Origin: Lactobacillus agrestimuris
GTDB lineage: Bacteria > Bacillota > Bacilli > Lactobacillales > Lactobacillaceae
Direction: 5' to 3'
DNA: 64,000 nucleotides
Assembly: GCF_943193025.1 (NCBI RefSeq)
Contig: NZ_CALPCQ010000009.1
Location: forward strand, 1 to 64,000
Positions 1-7,790 of the stretch are shown here, piece by piece (position 1 is the stretch's first letter; every line of letters starts with the position of its first letter). Under the pieces are notes generated by a model. It worked only from the letters and a program-made list of their open reading frames with translations. It ran no database searches and had not been told where the DNA came from. The position numbers and the translations under genes were made by a program.

Positions 1-700
1 CCTATTTTGATTAAATAAATAATTAAAAAATCAATTTGCGAGAAAGAACTATTTACACAAAAGATTTGACAGTCTCAAACATACTCAGCTTCAGCAATTC
101 TTTATATTTTATCTTTATTGCTTTAAATGATTAAGTTATCATTTAAACTACATTTTCAGTTCATAGAATCGTGCTCTCAGCATTCTATTTTTATTAATTA
201 TCTCCAAATTTTAAAATGTTTCAAGAAATATATAAATTTCTCAATAAAGAAGGAAATAAGTGTTTGACTAGATAATAAAAGCAATTAATATTATTTAACT
301 GTTTAAAACAGAAAACTTAAACTTTAAAACTAAAAAGTTAAATTGCTACTGAGCAAATGTTTTACTGTCTTGTATAAATCATTTGCTAACCATACCTAAT
401 CATAAGATAATTTTATTTCCGCTAATAAACTTTACATAATATATATTATACGAAGATATATTATGAAGAAAATTCTCTTCTCTTTTATGCAAATCTAATT
501 CTTTTACCGCTTAAATGTAAACAGCTTCTAGACGGATTATAATAATGATCATTCTTTTATCCAGGTGCTATGAATCTACTACTAGTAGTAATTATTCTCA
601 AACTTAAAGTTTAAGCCAGTTAATGATATATGGTACTTGGTAACTCACAGTGATAAAGTTACTCCTTATTTTTATACTTGTATATAATTACAGAATATGA
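1..700. other. AT-rich stretch without a recognisable gene
   Basis: No open reading frame with recognisable similarity or a convincing ribosome binding site is visible on either strand. The stretch is very AT-rich and contains short inverted repeats: arms CATAATATAT and ATATATTATG around 436-465, and a perfect 14-base palindrome TACTACTAGTAGTA at 577-590. It could be a long regulatory region for a gene outside the window or eroded coding sequence; the sequence alone does not decide. Confidence 0.6.
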
Positions 701-710
701 TGAAAAATAA

Positions 711-747
711 AAGCATCCTAGGTCGACTAATCCTACCTGGGATGCTT
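711..747 (-). terminator. Rho-independent terminator
   Basis: A 13-base stem (AAGCATCCCAGGT on the minus strand, one G-U pair) is followed on the minus strand by TTATTTTT. It lies just after the stop of the decayed reductase gene at 755 and would end its transcript. T residues also follow on the plus strand. Confidence 0.75.
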
Positions 748-754
748 TTTATTA

Positions 755-1032
755 TTAGTTTTCTTTTGTAAAGATGAACTGAACGCTACCATCTTTCAAT
801 TTATTAACTGTTTTAATTCTAAACTTATCGGGAATAAATTTTCCCCTAGTATCAAAGCTTGACTTATTATTACTGTCTCTATTTACATTAGGAATATAAT
901 CTTCATATTTAACTCCGTTTGCAGTATATAGTAATTACCTGAAAATGCTGCTCCGGGCATACTACTATGTTTTTCATCAATCTTACCATCGATAGAAACA
1001 TACATATCTACAATTACTTTTGCGCAATCCAT
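755..1032 (-). pseudogene. Decayed dihydrofolate-reductase-family (RibD C-terminal-like) protein
   Basis: A start codon at 1032 follows AAGGAAAATAGT and opens a frame reading MDCAKVIVDMYVSIDGKID, the N-terminal signature of RibD C-terminal/DHFR-like reductases. After SGNYY (about 930) the matching frame shifts and continues as TANGVKYEDYIPNVN and then FDTRGKFIPDKFRIK, ending in KLKDGSVQFIFTKEN at 755, which resembles the usual C-terminus. The middle of the roughly 230-residue family, including most of the NADPH-binding fold, is missing. This is an internally deleted and frameshifted gene with no expected activity. The family call is from memory of the motifs; that it is broken is clear. Confidence 0.6.
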
Positions 1033-1042
1033 ACTATTTTCC

Positions 1043-1292
1043 TTAATCATTAGCATGAACATCAAAGGCGTTTAAAAGCATCTCTGCACCTTCCAGCTGT
1101 ATCTTGAACTTTGCCTTTATCTAAGGCACGAATTACAGCCATTTCATCAGAAGTTAGCATATAATCAAAAATGTTTAAATTAGATTTAATGCGTGCTTCA
1201 TGGACTGATTTAGGAAAGACAATAATACCTTCTTGAACTTCAAAACGTAAAATTACTTGACCTACATCTTTACCACAATACAATTTATTCAA
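1043..1292 (-). pseudogene. C-terminal fragment of an aldo/keto reductase
   Basis: The translated piece GKDVGQVILRFEVQEGIIVF, followed by PKSVHEARIKSNLNIFDY, is the conserved C-terminal third of the aldo/keto reductase superfamily (the cofactor-binding PKS...R..N segment). The N-terminal two thirds of the barrel, including the catalytic Asp/Tyr/Lys, are absent. A frameshift near 1105 moves the original ending into another frame, LEGAEMLLNAFDVHAND, stopping at 1043. The stop lies 11 bases before the start of the decayed reductase at 1032, so the two were probably once cotranscribed. The break point abuts the terminator at 1298-1319. Confidence 0.75.
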
Positions 1293-1297
1293 TAAAA

Positions 1298-1319
1298 AAG
1301 CAGCCTTAACAGACTGCTT
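1298..1319 (-). terminator. Short Rho-independent terminator downstream of the yoaK-like gene
   Basis: A 6-base stem AAGCAG/CTGCTT is followed on the minus strand by six T residues. It is placed to end transcripts coming from the cyclophilin/yoaK-like pair upstream. Confidence 0.55.
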
Positions 1320-1495
1320 AATTACATTAACTCATCCACTTTTATCAAGTGCTATGACCTTAAAATTTGTCATCTTAAATCGAAATTATCTTTTCATTTC
1401 AGTTTCTTTATTATTCAAATACCAAAAATCATCAAGAATCTTATAAATTCTACGATATTCCTTCCATCATTTTGCAAGTACTGCTATTTTCAAAA
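1320..1495 (-). other. Short intergenic stretch with a possible coding relic
   Basis: On the minus strand one frame reads YRRIYKILDDFWYLNNKE, preceded by an in-frame TGA and without a usable start. It may be a leftover of a lost gene between the yoaK-like gene and its terminator. I do not recognise the peptide and cannot exclude chance. Confidence 0.2.
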
Positions 1496-2179
1496 CTACA
1501 TTTTATGCCTTTGTACTAATAAGTACACATAAACTATATTTATGACTCCCAAGAGTACTACGCCAAACCAAATAGTTCTTAAATAAAAATAGTTCTGCAG
1601 TAACGCCGAGACAATAGCACCTAAAGCAAAAGAAATAACCAGCCACATATAGTTAACTGCTGCATTATACTTCGTCTTATCTTCACCAAAAAAGTAGGCT
1701 GACCAAGCAACCATTGACTTCTTTAAATTACCCGTTGTAAAAACATTGTTATAACCTAGTCCCTCAATTTTGCTGAAGGAGGCATTTTGAATGGCCATAC
1801 AAAATGCTATCGCTGGCACAATATAGTAGTTAGGAAATTCTTTTGGTAAAAAGCCTACAATCCCACAAATTAGCAAAATTGGAAAAAGACAAAAGACACG
1901 CCAATAATTATTTTTGACGTATTTATGAAATAATCCAACTACTAGTAATCCCAAAGAAAAAGCCAAAAATGTTGTCCCACGTGTGAGCATACCGCGAACA
2001 TTACCTTGAGCTAGTGAATTAGCAAAAAAAATCACGTTACCGGTTTGTCCAGCAGACAAAGTATGTCCACGTTGGATGTAAGTATACGCATCAACAAATC
2101 CACCTGAAAAAGTTAAAGCACTAGCTAAAATTCGTGATTCTGAAGGTTTATTTTCATTAAATAATTTTTTTAAATCCAC
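1496..2179 (-). CDS. YoaK/DUF1275 family membrane protein
   Basis: This 227-residue protein has about six to seven hydrophobic segments and the family signature near its N-terminus: GFVDAYTYIQRGHTLSAGQT at residues 27-46, followed by GNVIFF. YoaK-like proteins (DUF1275) are widespread integral membrane proteins with no firmly established substrate; I give none. The start is a GTG at 2179, seven bases after AAGGAT and nine bases downstream of the cyclophilin stop, so the two genes form an operon with yoaK second. The length fits the family and the gene is intact. The terminator at 1298-1319 probably ends the transcript. Confidence 0.8.
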   Translation of the reverse strand: MDLKKLFNENKPSESRILASALTFSGGFVDAYTYIQRGHTLSAGQTGNVIFFANSLAQGNVRGMLTRGTTFLAFSLGLLVVGLFHKYVKNNYWRVFCLFPILLICGIVGFLPKEFPNYYIVPAIAFCMAIQNASFSKIEGLGYNNVFTTGNLKKSMVAWSAYFFGEDKTKYNAAVNYMWLVISFALGAIVSALLQNYFYLRTIWFGVVLLGVINIVYVYLLVQRHKM

Positions 2180-2188
2180 TTTTAATCC

Positions 2189-2779
2189 TTAGTTATCTTC
2201 AATCGTTACTTTTTCAACAATGACATCTTCTTTTGGTTTGTCATTTAATTTATTACGCGGCACTTTCGCTATTTCGTCAACTACATCCATTCCTTCAATA
2301 ACCTGACCGAAAACAGTATGTTTTTGATCGAGCCAAGGAGTACCACCTTGTTTGTAACGTTTAATAATTTCTTTAGGATAACCAGCTGGTGCCATTTCAC
2401 GAATATAGCGTTTAGGCATATTTTTATTTTGCACAATAAAGAATTGACTTCCATTAGTGTTAGGACCTGCATTGGCCATTGAAAGCGCACCACGAATATT
2501 AAAGAGCTCATCTGAAAATTCATCTTCAAAATTGCCGCCCCAAATACTTTCACCACCAGTTCCGTCACCATTAGGATCTCCGCCTTGAATCATGAAATCA
2601 CTAATTACGCGATGAAAAATAGTTCCGTTATAGTAACCCTCTTTAGCCAAACCGATAAAGTTTTCTACGGTTTTAGGAGCCTGTTTTTCAAATAATTGGA
2701 CCACAATTTTTCCATGATTAGTTTCGATTATTGCCTTTGGCCCCTGAATATTTTCTAAATCTAATTGAGGTAAGTTCAT
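2189..2779 (-). CDS. Cyclophilin-type peptidyl-prolyl cis-trans isomerase
   Basis: This 196-residue cyclophilin catalyses cis-trans isomerisation of prolyl bonds. The core [20 protein letters not shown] contains the catalytic Arg and the FxMxGG element; [15 protein letters not shown] and [17 protein letters not shown] are the other invariant blocks. No signal peptide is visible, so it is probably cytoplasmic. I chose the ATG at 2779, seven bases after GGAGGAG, rather than an upstream in-frame ATG at 2818 whose 13 extra residues read through the ribosome binding site. An insert around residues 115-135 ([15 protein letters not shown]) is longer than in minimal cyclophilins. The yoaK-like gene follows after nine bases. 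Confidence 0.92.
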   Translation of the reverse strand: MNLPQLDLENIQGPKAIIETNHGKIVVQLFEKQAPKTVENFIGLAKEGYYNGTIFHRVISDFMIQGGDPNGDGTGGESIWGGNFEDEFSDELFNIRGALSMANAGPNTNGSQFFIVQNKNMPKRYIREMAPAGYPKEIIKRYKQGGTPWLDQKHTVFGQVIEGMDVVDEIAKVPRNKLNDKPKEDVIVEKVTIEDN

Positions 2780-2861
2780 AGTTTCTCCTCCACTTTCTAC
2801 TTTTCTCTCACTAAACATTCTAACACTGGTTATTATTATAAGAGTCTTTTAGTCATAATAA

Positions 2862-2887
2862 AAAGCCATATTTAAAAATATGGCTTT
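2862..2887 (-). terminator. Rho-independent terminator
   Basis: A 12-base perfect stem (AAAGCCATATTT/AAATATGGCTTT) is followed by TTATTAT on the minus strand. It lies after the mucus-binding fragment that stops at 2904. Confidence 0.8.
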
Positions 2888-2903
2888 GAAGATAAAGTGA
2901 AAT

Positions 2904-3215
2904 TTATTTTGTTTGGAACCAATCTCCAGAATTCTTGATTGGTTCCCATAACAATGGCGGAATTTTTAGTTCATCAAGTTTATTAGGATCACCAGGATTA
3001 ATTGGTTGATCTGGTTTTCCTGGATTTTCTGGATCAACCTTAATTACGCCATGCTTTAAGTGAACTTCAAACGACGAAGGAGTAGTTGTATATATACTAT
3101 CATTTGTATAATTATTACTTACCAAGACATAACCTTGTTTTTCATAATCCTTAATCATTGCTGAAGGATCAACATCAAAGCTAATTGGTTCATCATATTT
3201 TCCTCGAATCAAAAA
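2904..3215 (-). pseudogene. Fragment of a mucus-binding (Mub/MucBP repeat) surface protein
   Basis: About 100 residues resemble part of a Lactobacillus mucus-binding repeat: GKYDEPISFDVDPSAMIKDY, GYVLVSNNYTNDSIY and FEVHLKHGVIKVDPENPGKP, the usual ending of one repeat plus its proline-rich linker. A complete adhesin would have a signal peptide, many repeats and an LPxTG anchor; none is present. The frame runs straight into the T-tract of the ppaC terminator (3216-3237) with no ribosome binding site or start, and ends at a stop after unrelated residues. It is a dead remnant of a larger gene. Confidence 0.75.
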
Positions 3216-3237
3216 AAACACCCCATATGGGATGTTT
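3216..3237 (-). terminator. Rho-independent terminator of ppaC
   Basis: A 9-base stem (AAACATCCC/GGGGTGTTT, one G-U pair) is followed by a T-tract on the minus strand, starting 11 bases after the ppaC stop. Confidence 0.85.
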
Positions 3238-3247
3238 AAAAGTATTA

Positions 3248-4183
3248 TTAACCTTCAAAAGCTTCTGTCAATGGAGGAACCACTTGTTTCTTACGTGATA
3301 CAACACCTGGAAGAGCTACACTTGAATCTTCAAGTTTCTTATCAAAGGCTTTTTCAAAAATTGCTTTAGCTTCATCACTACCTACAACAATAGCCTCTGA
3401 ATCTGAATCCAAAACATTAGTAATTACAAGCATAAACATATCATAGCCATTTGCTTTACTTGCATCTTCCATGGCCTTAATAAAAGCAGCTTTTCTTGCC
3501 ATTGCTTCTGGTAAATCAACAGTATTGATTTGAGCAATACGTACATTGTGACCATTTAGGTCAAAACTCTTAGCATCCAAATCAATTAATTCTTCTTCAG
3601 ACTTGTCGGCAATATTAGTACCAGCCTTAAGTAAAGCTAAACCATATTCATTGTAGTCGACACCCGCAATCTTAGCTAAAGCTTCAACTGCTGCTTTATC
3701 CTTATCTGTAGTAGTTGGTGACTTAAGCAATAAAGTATCTGAAATAATTGCAGAAAGCATTAAGCCTGCTAAATTCTTAGGAATTTCCTTTCCTGCTTCA
3801 TTAAACATTTCCCACATAATGGTACTGGTACAACCAACAGGTTCAGCACGGTAGTACAAAGGATCAGCAGTATTAAAGTTCATAATACGGTGGTGATCTA
3901 CAACATGAGATACCTTAACTTTATCAATATCAGAAACACTTTGTTGTGGTTCATTGTGGTCAACAAGCATGACACTGTCTACTTCATTTGCAGCAGTTTC
4001 AATGACACGAGGTGCCTTAAAACCAAATTTGTTTAATGCATATGAAGTTTCATCATTTGGTTCACCTAAAGCTACAGCTTCAGTATCAAAACCATTTTGG
4101 TTTTGGAAGTATGAATACGCAATTGCGGTACCAATTGCATCAGTATCTGGATTTTGGTGACCAAAAACTAGTTCTTTTTTCAT
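3248..4183 (-). CDS. ppaC: Manganese-dependent inorganic pyrophosphatase (family II)
   Basis: Hydrolyses pyrophosphate to phosphate in the cytoplasm, pulling biosynthetic reactions forward. The 311-residue length is typical of family II. Metal ligands are visible: H9, D13 and D15 in [12 protein letters not shown]75 in MLVDHNE and the DHH motif at 96-98. The C-terminal DHHA2 domain carries [10 protein letters not shown] near residue 297, the substrate-binding SRKKQ element. The ATG at 4183 follows AGAAAGAAGA. A candidate -10 TATAAT lies at 4215-4220, between this gene and the LysR gene upstream, so ppaC probably has its own promoter; its own terminator follows at 3216-3237. Confidence 0.97.
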   Translation of the reverse strand: MKKELVFGHQNPDTDAIGTAIAYSYFQNQNGFDTEAVALGEPNDETSYALNKFGFKAPRVIETAANEVDSVMLVDHNEPQQSVSDIDKVKVSHVVDHHRIMNFNTADPLYYRAEPVGCTSTIMWEMFNEAGKEIPKNLAGLMLSAIISDTLLLKSPTTTDKDKAAVEALAKIAGVDYNEYGLALLKAGTNIADKSEEELIDLDAKSFDLNGHNVRIAQINTVDLPEAMARKAAFIKAMEDASKANGYDMFMLVITNVLDSDSEAIVVGSDEAKAIFEKAFDKKLEDSSVALPGVVSRKKQVVPPLTEAFEG

Positions 4184-4214
4184 TCATATTCTTCTTTCTA
4201 TTAAATTATTTCTT

Positions 4215-4220
4215 ATTATA
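4215..4220 (-). promoter_or_regulatory. Candidate -10 element for ppaC
   Basis: The minus strand reads TATAAT here, 32 bases before the ppaC start. No good -35 is visible 17 bases upstream, so the promoter call is tentative. Confidence 0.4.
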
Positions 4221-4235
4221 GTCTACTAAAATAAT

Positions 4236-5174
4236 TTAATTTATACTAGCCCTTTCAGTCAAAAAGCTCTTCCAGTTTGTTAAGAAATTTTCGATTCTTG
4301 GAATTTCCAACTTTCCCTTTCTGTATACTATAGATGCTGTGAATTTCTTATCATTTTTAAGATAGATTGGTTTTAGTGTTATCTTAGATTTATTTTTATC
4401 ATAAAAAGATTTAGTAACACAGGTATCATAATTGGTGTTTTCCGCTATATTTACCAACTGTCTATCTGAAGATATTCTAATTGGTACATTTAAACTCCTC
4501 TTTGTTGCCATAACCTCTCTCAACATATCGGTTGCATAATACCCATCTGGATATAAAACCCACTCATTATTAGCGAACTTTGACACAAGATATTCTTGCT
4601 CAGATTCGAAATCATCTTTATGGGTTAAAACTACCAATCTATCTTCATAAAGATCGATATGCCCATATTGCTTTTGAAGGCCTGAAGTTTGACTGCTAGT
4701 ATTATCTGGTAAATACATGATTGCAACATCGATCAAATTATTATCAAGCTGGTGCCATAAATCTTTTCTATCAAAGCTTTTAACATCAATAGTAATATTA
4801 GGGTACTTTTCATTGAATGCAATCAAAAAATCAGTGACAATATTTAAATCAATGCTTCTTAAACATCCAATCGAAATATGTCCTTTATCTATCTGTGTAA
4901 ATTCTTGAATGTTATTTACCACAGAATTAGTTGTATCAAGTAAAACAATAGCTGCTGATTGCATTTGTTTACCTGCTTCTGTTAAATATAGTTTCTTACC
5001 CATTTGACCAAACAGCGGGGCTCCAATTGCTTTTTCCAACTTCTTTATTTGTTGAGTTAGAGCGGGCTGAGTAATTCCAAAAATTTGAGCTGCCTGAGTG
5101 TAATTCATAGTATCAATTAATTGGAGAAAATACCTCAATGATTTTGCCGAAAGTATTATATCTGTTCTGGGCAT
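4236..5174 (-). CDS. LysR family transcriptional regulator
   Basis: This 312-residue protein has the LysR layout: a winged helix-turn-helix at about residues 12-71 (MNYTQAAQIFGITQPALTQQ, then IKKLEKAIGAPLFGQMGKKL) and a type 2 periplasmic-binding-like effector domain at about 97-300 (HISIGCLRSIDLNIVTDFL opens it). The inducer and target genes cannot be told from sequence. LysR regulators often control a divergent neighbour, but here both neighbours run in the same direction: ppaC follows after 52 bases and parC precedes. The ATG at 5174 follows AGAAAGAAGA. The gene looks intact. Confidence 0.88.
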   Translation of the reverse strand: MPRTDIILSAKSLRYFLQLIDTMNYTQAAQIFGITQPALTQQIKKLEKAIGAPLFGQMGKKLYLTEAGKQMQSAAIVLLDTTNSVVNNIQEFTQIDKGHISIGCLRSIDLNIVTDFLIAFNEKYPNITIDVKSFDRKDLWHQLDNNLIDVAIMYLPDNTSSQTSGLQKQYGHIDLYEDRLVVLTHKDDFESEQEYLVSKFANNEWVLYPDGYYATDMLREVMATKRSLNVPIRISSDRQLVNIAENTNYDTCVTKSFYDKNKSKITLKPIYLKNDKKFTASIVYRKGKLEIPRIENFLTNWKSFLTERASIN

Positions 5175-5239
5175 GATAATTATCTTCTTTCTAATAATTA
5201 TTCAATAATAAGTTGTATCTCATTATCTACCTAAAAAAT

Positions 5240-5280
5240 AAGAGTGTCAAAATATACGCATGTATATATTTAACACTCTT
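5240..5280. terminator. Rho-independent terminator of parC
   Basis: Arms AAGAGTGT/ACACTCTT flank an inner AT-rich imperfect stem; T residues follow on the minus strand. It sits 13 bases past the parC stop. Confidence 0.75.
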
Positions 5281-5292
5281 ATATAGAATTAA

Positions 5293-7773
5293 TTATTCAA
5301 ATAAATTAGTAACGTCGTCTCTTGAATCACTTAAAGGCTTACCTAATTCTAGAGAAATAGGAGTACCATCCACTTTAGGATCAATCACAAATGATCCATT
5401 TGAATATCTATCACCTAATGGGAATTCATTAGTCTTGATATTCATATGACGATCGCTAGTAGTTGTTACCTTCAAGATATGGTTTTGACCATATGCCACC
5501 AATGCAGCAATTCTATGAGGGTTAGCTTTAAGTTCTCTTAACACTAGGACTCCTCGCTTAGCTCTAGATACTTTATTAACCAACTTAACTTCAAATTGCT
5601 TAAATGCACCACGTTGAGTTATAATACCAACTTTAATCAAATCAATATTTTCAGGTGCAACAAGAACGTAGTTAACAACAAAATCTTCGTCCTTTAAGTT
5701 AACTGCCTTAACTCCAACAGCTTTAGAACCAGATTCAGGGATCTCAGCAACGTCATATCTAAGTGCATATGCTTGATTAGTAAATAAAATAATTTCCTTA
5801 TTTGAATCTGGTTTAAGAATGTCAACATTTAAAACTCGGCTATTTGCAGTTTTCATCTTCATAGCAGTCATAGCCCTAGATTTATAAGTTCTAGTTGGTT
5901 GAATATTAGCTAATTTCAATTGTTTAATATAACCATCATTTGTGGCAAGTAAGAAATTGATATCAGCATCTAAATCGTCAAACGCAAAGACTCTAATGAT
6001 CTTTTCGTTATTCTCTAAACCAAGTTCTTGTGATAAGTGTTGACCCGTTTCTTTCCATTTGGTTTCTACTAATTCATGAACCGGACGATAAATTACATTT
6101 CCATAATTAGTAAACAAGTACAAATTAGTTAATGTAGATAAAGTCTGTTCATAAACAATCTTATCACCATCTGGAAGCCCATTTTCACCATTATCAGTTG
6201 ATTGATAGGAACGTAAAGAAGAACGCTTTAAATAGCCATCTTTACTTACTAACACGCGAACTTGCTCATCTGCTACAAGAGCTTTTTCATCAATTTGTAC
6301 TTTCGCGCTTTGAGTTGAAATTTGTGTACGACGAGGATTTTCAAATTCCTTCTTAACGGATCTCAACTCTTTAATAATTTGCTTTTCTAAGGCACTTCTG
6401 TTTGATAAAAGTTCTTTATAAATTGCGACTTTTTTATTTAAATCAGTTTGTTCTGCTACTAATGCATCAACATCCGTATTAGTTAAACGATAAAGTTGCA
6501 AGGAAACAATTGCTTCTGCCTGGCGTTCAGTAAACTTGTATTCTTGCATCAAGTTCTTCTTGGCATCCGCTTTATTTTTAGAAGAACGAATAGTCTTAAT
6601 AACTTGATCAAGAATATCCATTGCATGAATCAATCCTTGAATAATTTCAAGTCTAGTTTCAGCCTTATTCAAGTCGTACTTAGTACGCTTCGTAATAACA
6701 TCTTCGTCATGTTCCAAGTATGAAGATAAAATCCGCTTCAATCCAACTTGAACAGGAGTCATATGATCAATTGCAACCATATTAAAGTTATAAGAAACCT
6801 GCAAATCTGTATTCTTAAAGAGGTAATTTAAGATATTTTGTGCATCAGCATCTTTTTTTAATTCAACAACAATAGATAATCCGTGTCTATCTGTTTCATC
6901 ACGAACTTCCGCAATTCCATCAATTTCACGATTCAAACGGATTTCATCTATTTTCTTAACGAGCATTGCTTTGTTAACTTCAAATGGAATCTCTGTAATA
7001 ACAATTTCTTGACGGTGGCCGCGAATCTCATTAATTGAAGTCTTAGCACGGACTTGAATTCTGCCTCTACCAGTTTCATAAGCTTCTTTAATGCCTTTAG
7101 TGCCCATTACAATTCCACCGGTTGGAAAATCTGGGCCTTGGATATATTGCATTAAATCTTCAAGACTAGCATCTGGATACTTCAATAAATAAATTGTTGC
7201 ATCAATAACTTCTCCTAAGTTATGTGGTGGAATTTCTGTTGCGTATCCTGCAGAAATTCCAGTTGATCCATTAACTAAAAGATTAGGAAACTGTGCAGGT
7301 AATACAGTTGGTTCATATTCTGTATCATCAAAGTTAAGAACCATATTAACTGTATCTTTATCGATGTCTTGTAATAATCGATTAGAAATCTTGTTTAAAC
7401 GTGATTCAGTATAACGCATGGCAGCAGGACCATCACCGTCCATAGAACCATTGTTACCATGCATTTCAATTAACGGTTCACGCATCTTCCAATCTTGAGA
7501 TAAGTGAACAAGAGCACCATAGATCGAACTATCACCGTGAGGGTGATAGTTACCCATGATATTACCTACAGCCTTAGCGGCTTTTTTATATGCTTTATCA
7601 TATGTATTTCCATCTTGATACATAGCATAGAGAATACGTCTTTGAACGGGCTTTAAACCATCTCTAATATCTGGTAAGGCACGTTCTTGAATAATATATT
7701 TTGAATATCTTCCAAATCGTTCTCCCATTACTTGTTCAAGTGGCATTTCACGAATTCGTTCTTTTGTAGCCAT
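5293..7773 (-). CDS. parC: DNA topoisomerase IV subunit A
   Basis: The catalytic subunit of topoisomerase IV, which decatenates daughter chromosomes with ParE. At 826 residues it has a normal length. The active-site tyrosine is Y121 in AAMRYTE; the N-terminal winged-helix region contains HPHGDSSIYGALVHLSQDWK at 77-96, the quinolone-resistance-determining region. The C-terminal third (about 500-800) has the beta-pinwheel repeats. It is ParC rather than GyrA because it is paired with parE and lacks a clear GyrA box. At the position of S. aureus GrlA E84 there is a glycine (G86). The gene starts 17 bases after the parE stop, so the pair is an operon. Confidence 0.96.
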   Translation of the reverse strand: MATKERIREMPLEQVMGERFGRYSKYIIQERALPDIRDGLKPVQRRILYAMYQDGNTYDKAYKKAAKAVGNIMGNYHPHGDSSIYGALVHLSQDWKMREPLIEMHGNNGSMDGDGPAAMRYTESRLNKISNRLLQDIDKDTVNMVLNFDDTEYEPTVLPAQFPNLLVNGSTGISAGYATEIPPHNLGEVIDATIYLLKYPDASLEDLMQYIQGPDFPTGGIVMGTKGIKEAYETGRGRIQVRAKTSINEIRGHRQEIVITEIPFEVNKAMLVKKIDEIRLNREIDGIAEVRDETDRHGLSIVVELKKDADAQNILNYLFKNTDLQVSYNFNMVAIDHMTPVQVGLKRILSSYLEHDEDVITKRTKYDLNKAETRLEIIQGLIHAMDILDQVIKTIRSSKNKADAKKNLMQEYKFTERQAEAIVSLQLYRLTNTDVDALVAEQTDLNKKVAIYKELLSNRSALEKQIIKELRSVKKEFENPRRTQISTQSAKVQIDEKALVADEQVRVLVSKDGYLKRSSLRSYQSTDNGENGLPDGDKIVYEQTLSTLTNLYLFTNYGNVIYRPVHELVETKWKETGQHLSQELGLENNEKIIRVFAFDDLDADINFLLATNDGYIKQLKLANIQPTRTYKSRAMTAMKMKTANSRVLNVDILKPDSNKEIILFTNQAYALRYDVAEIPESGSKAVGVKAVNLKDEDFVVNYVLVAPENIDLIKVGIITQRGAFKQFEVKLVNKVSRAKRGVLVLRELKANPHRIAALVAYGQNHILKVTTTSDRHMNIKTNEFPLGDRYSNGSFVIDPKVDGTPISLELGKPLSDSRDDVTNLFE

Positions 7774-7790
7774 TAAGTTATAAAACCTCT

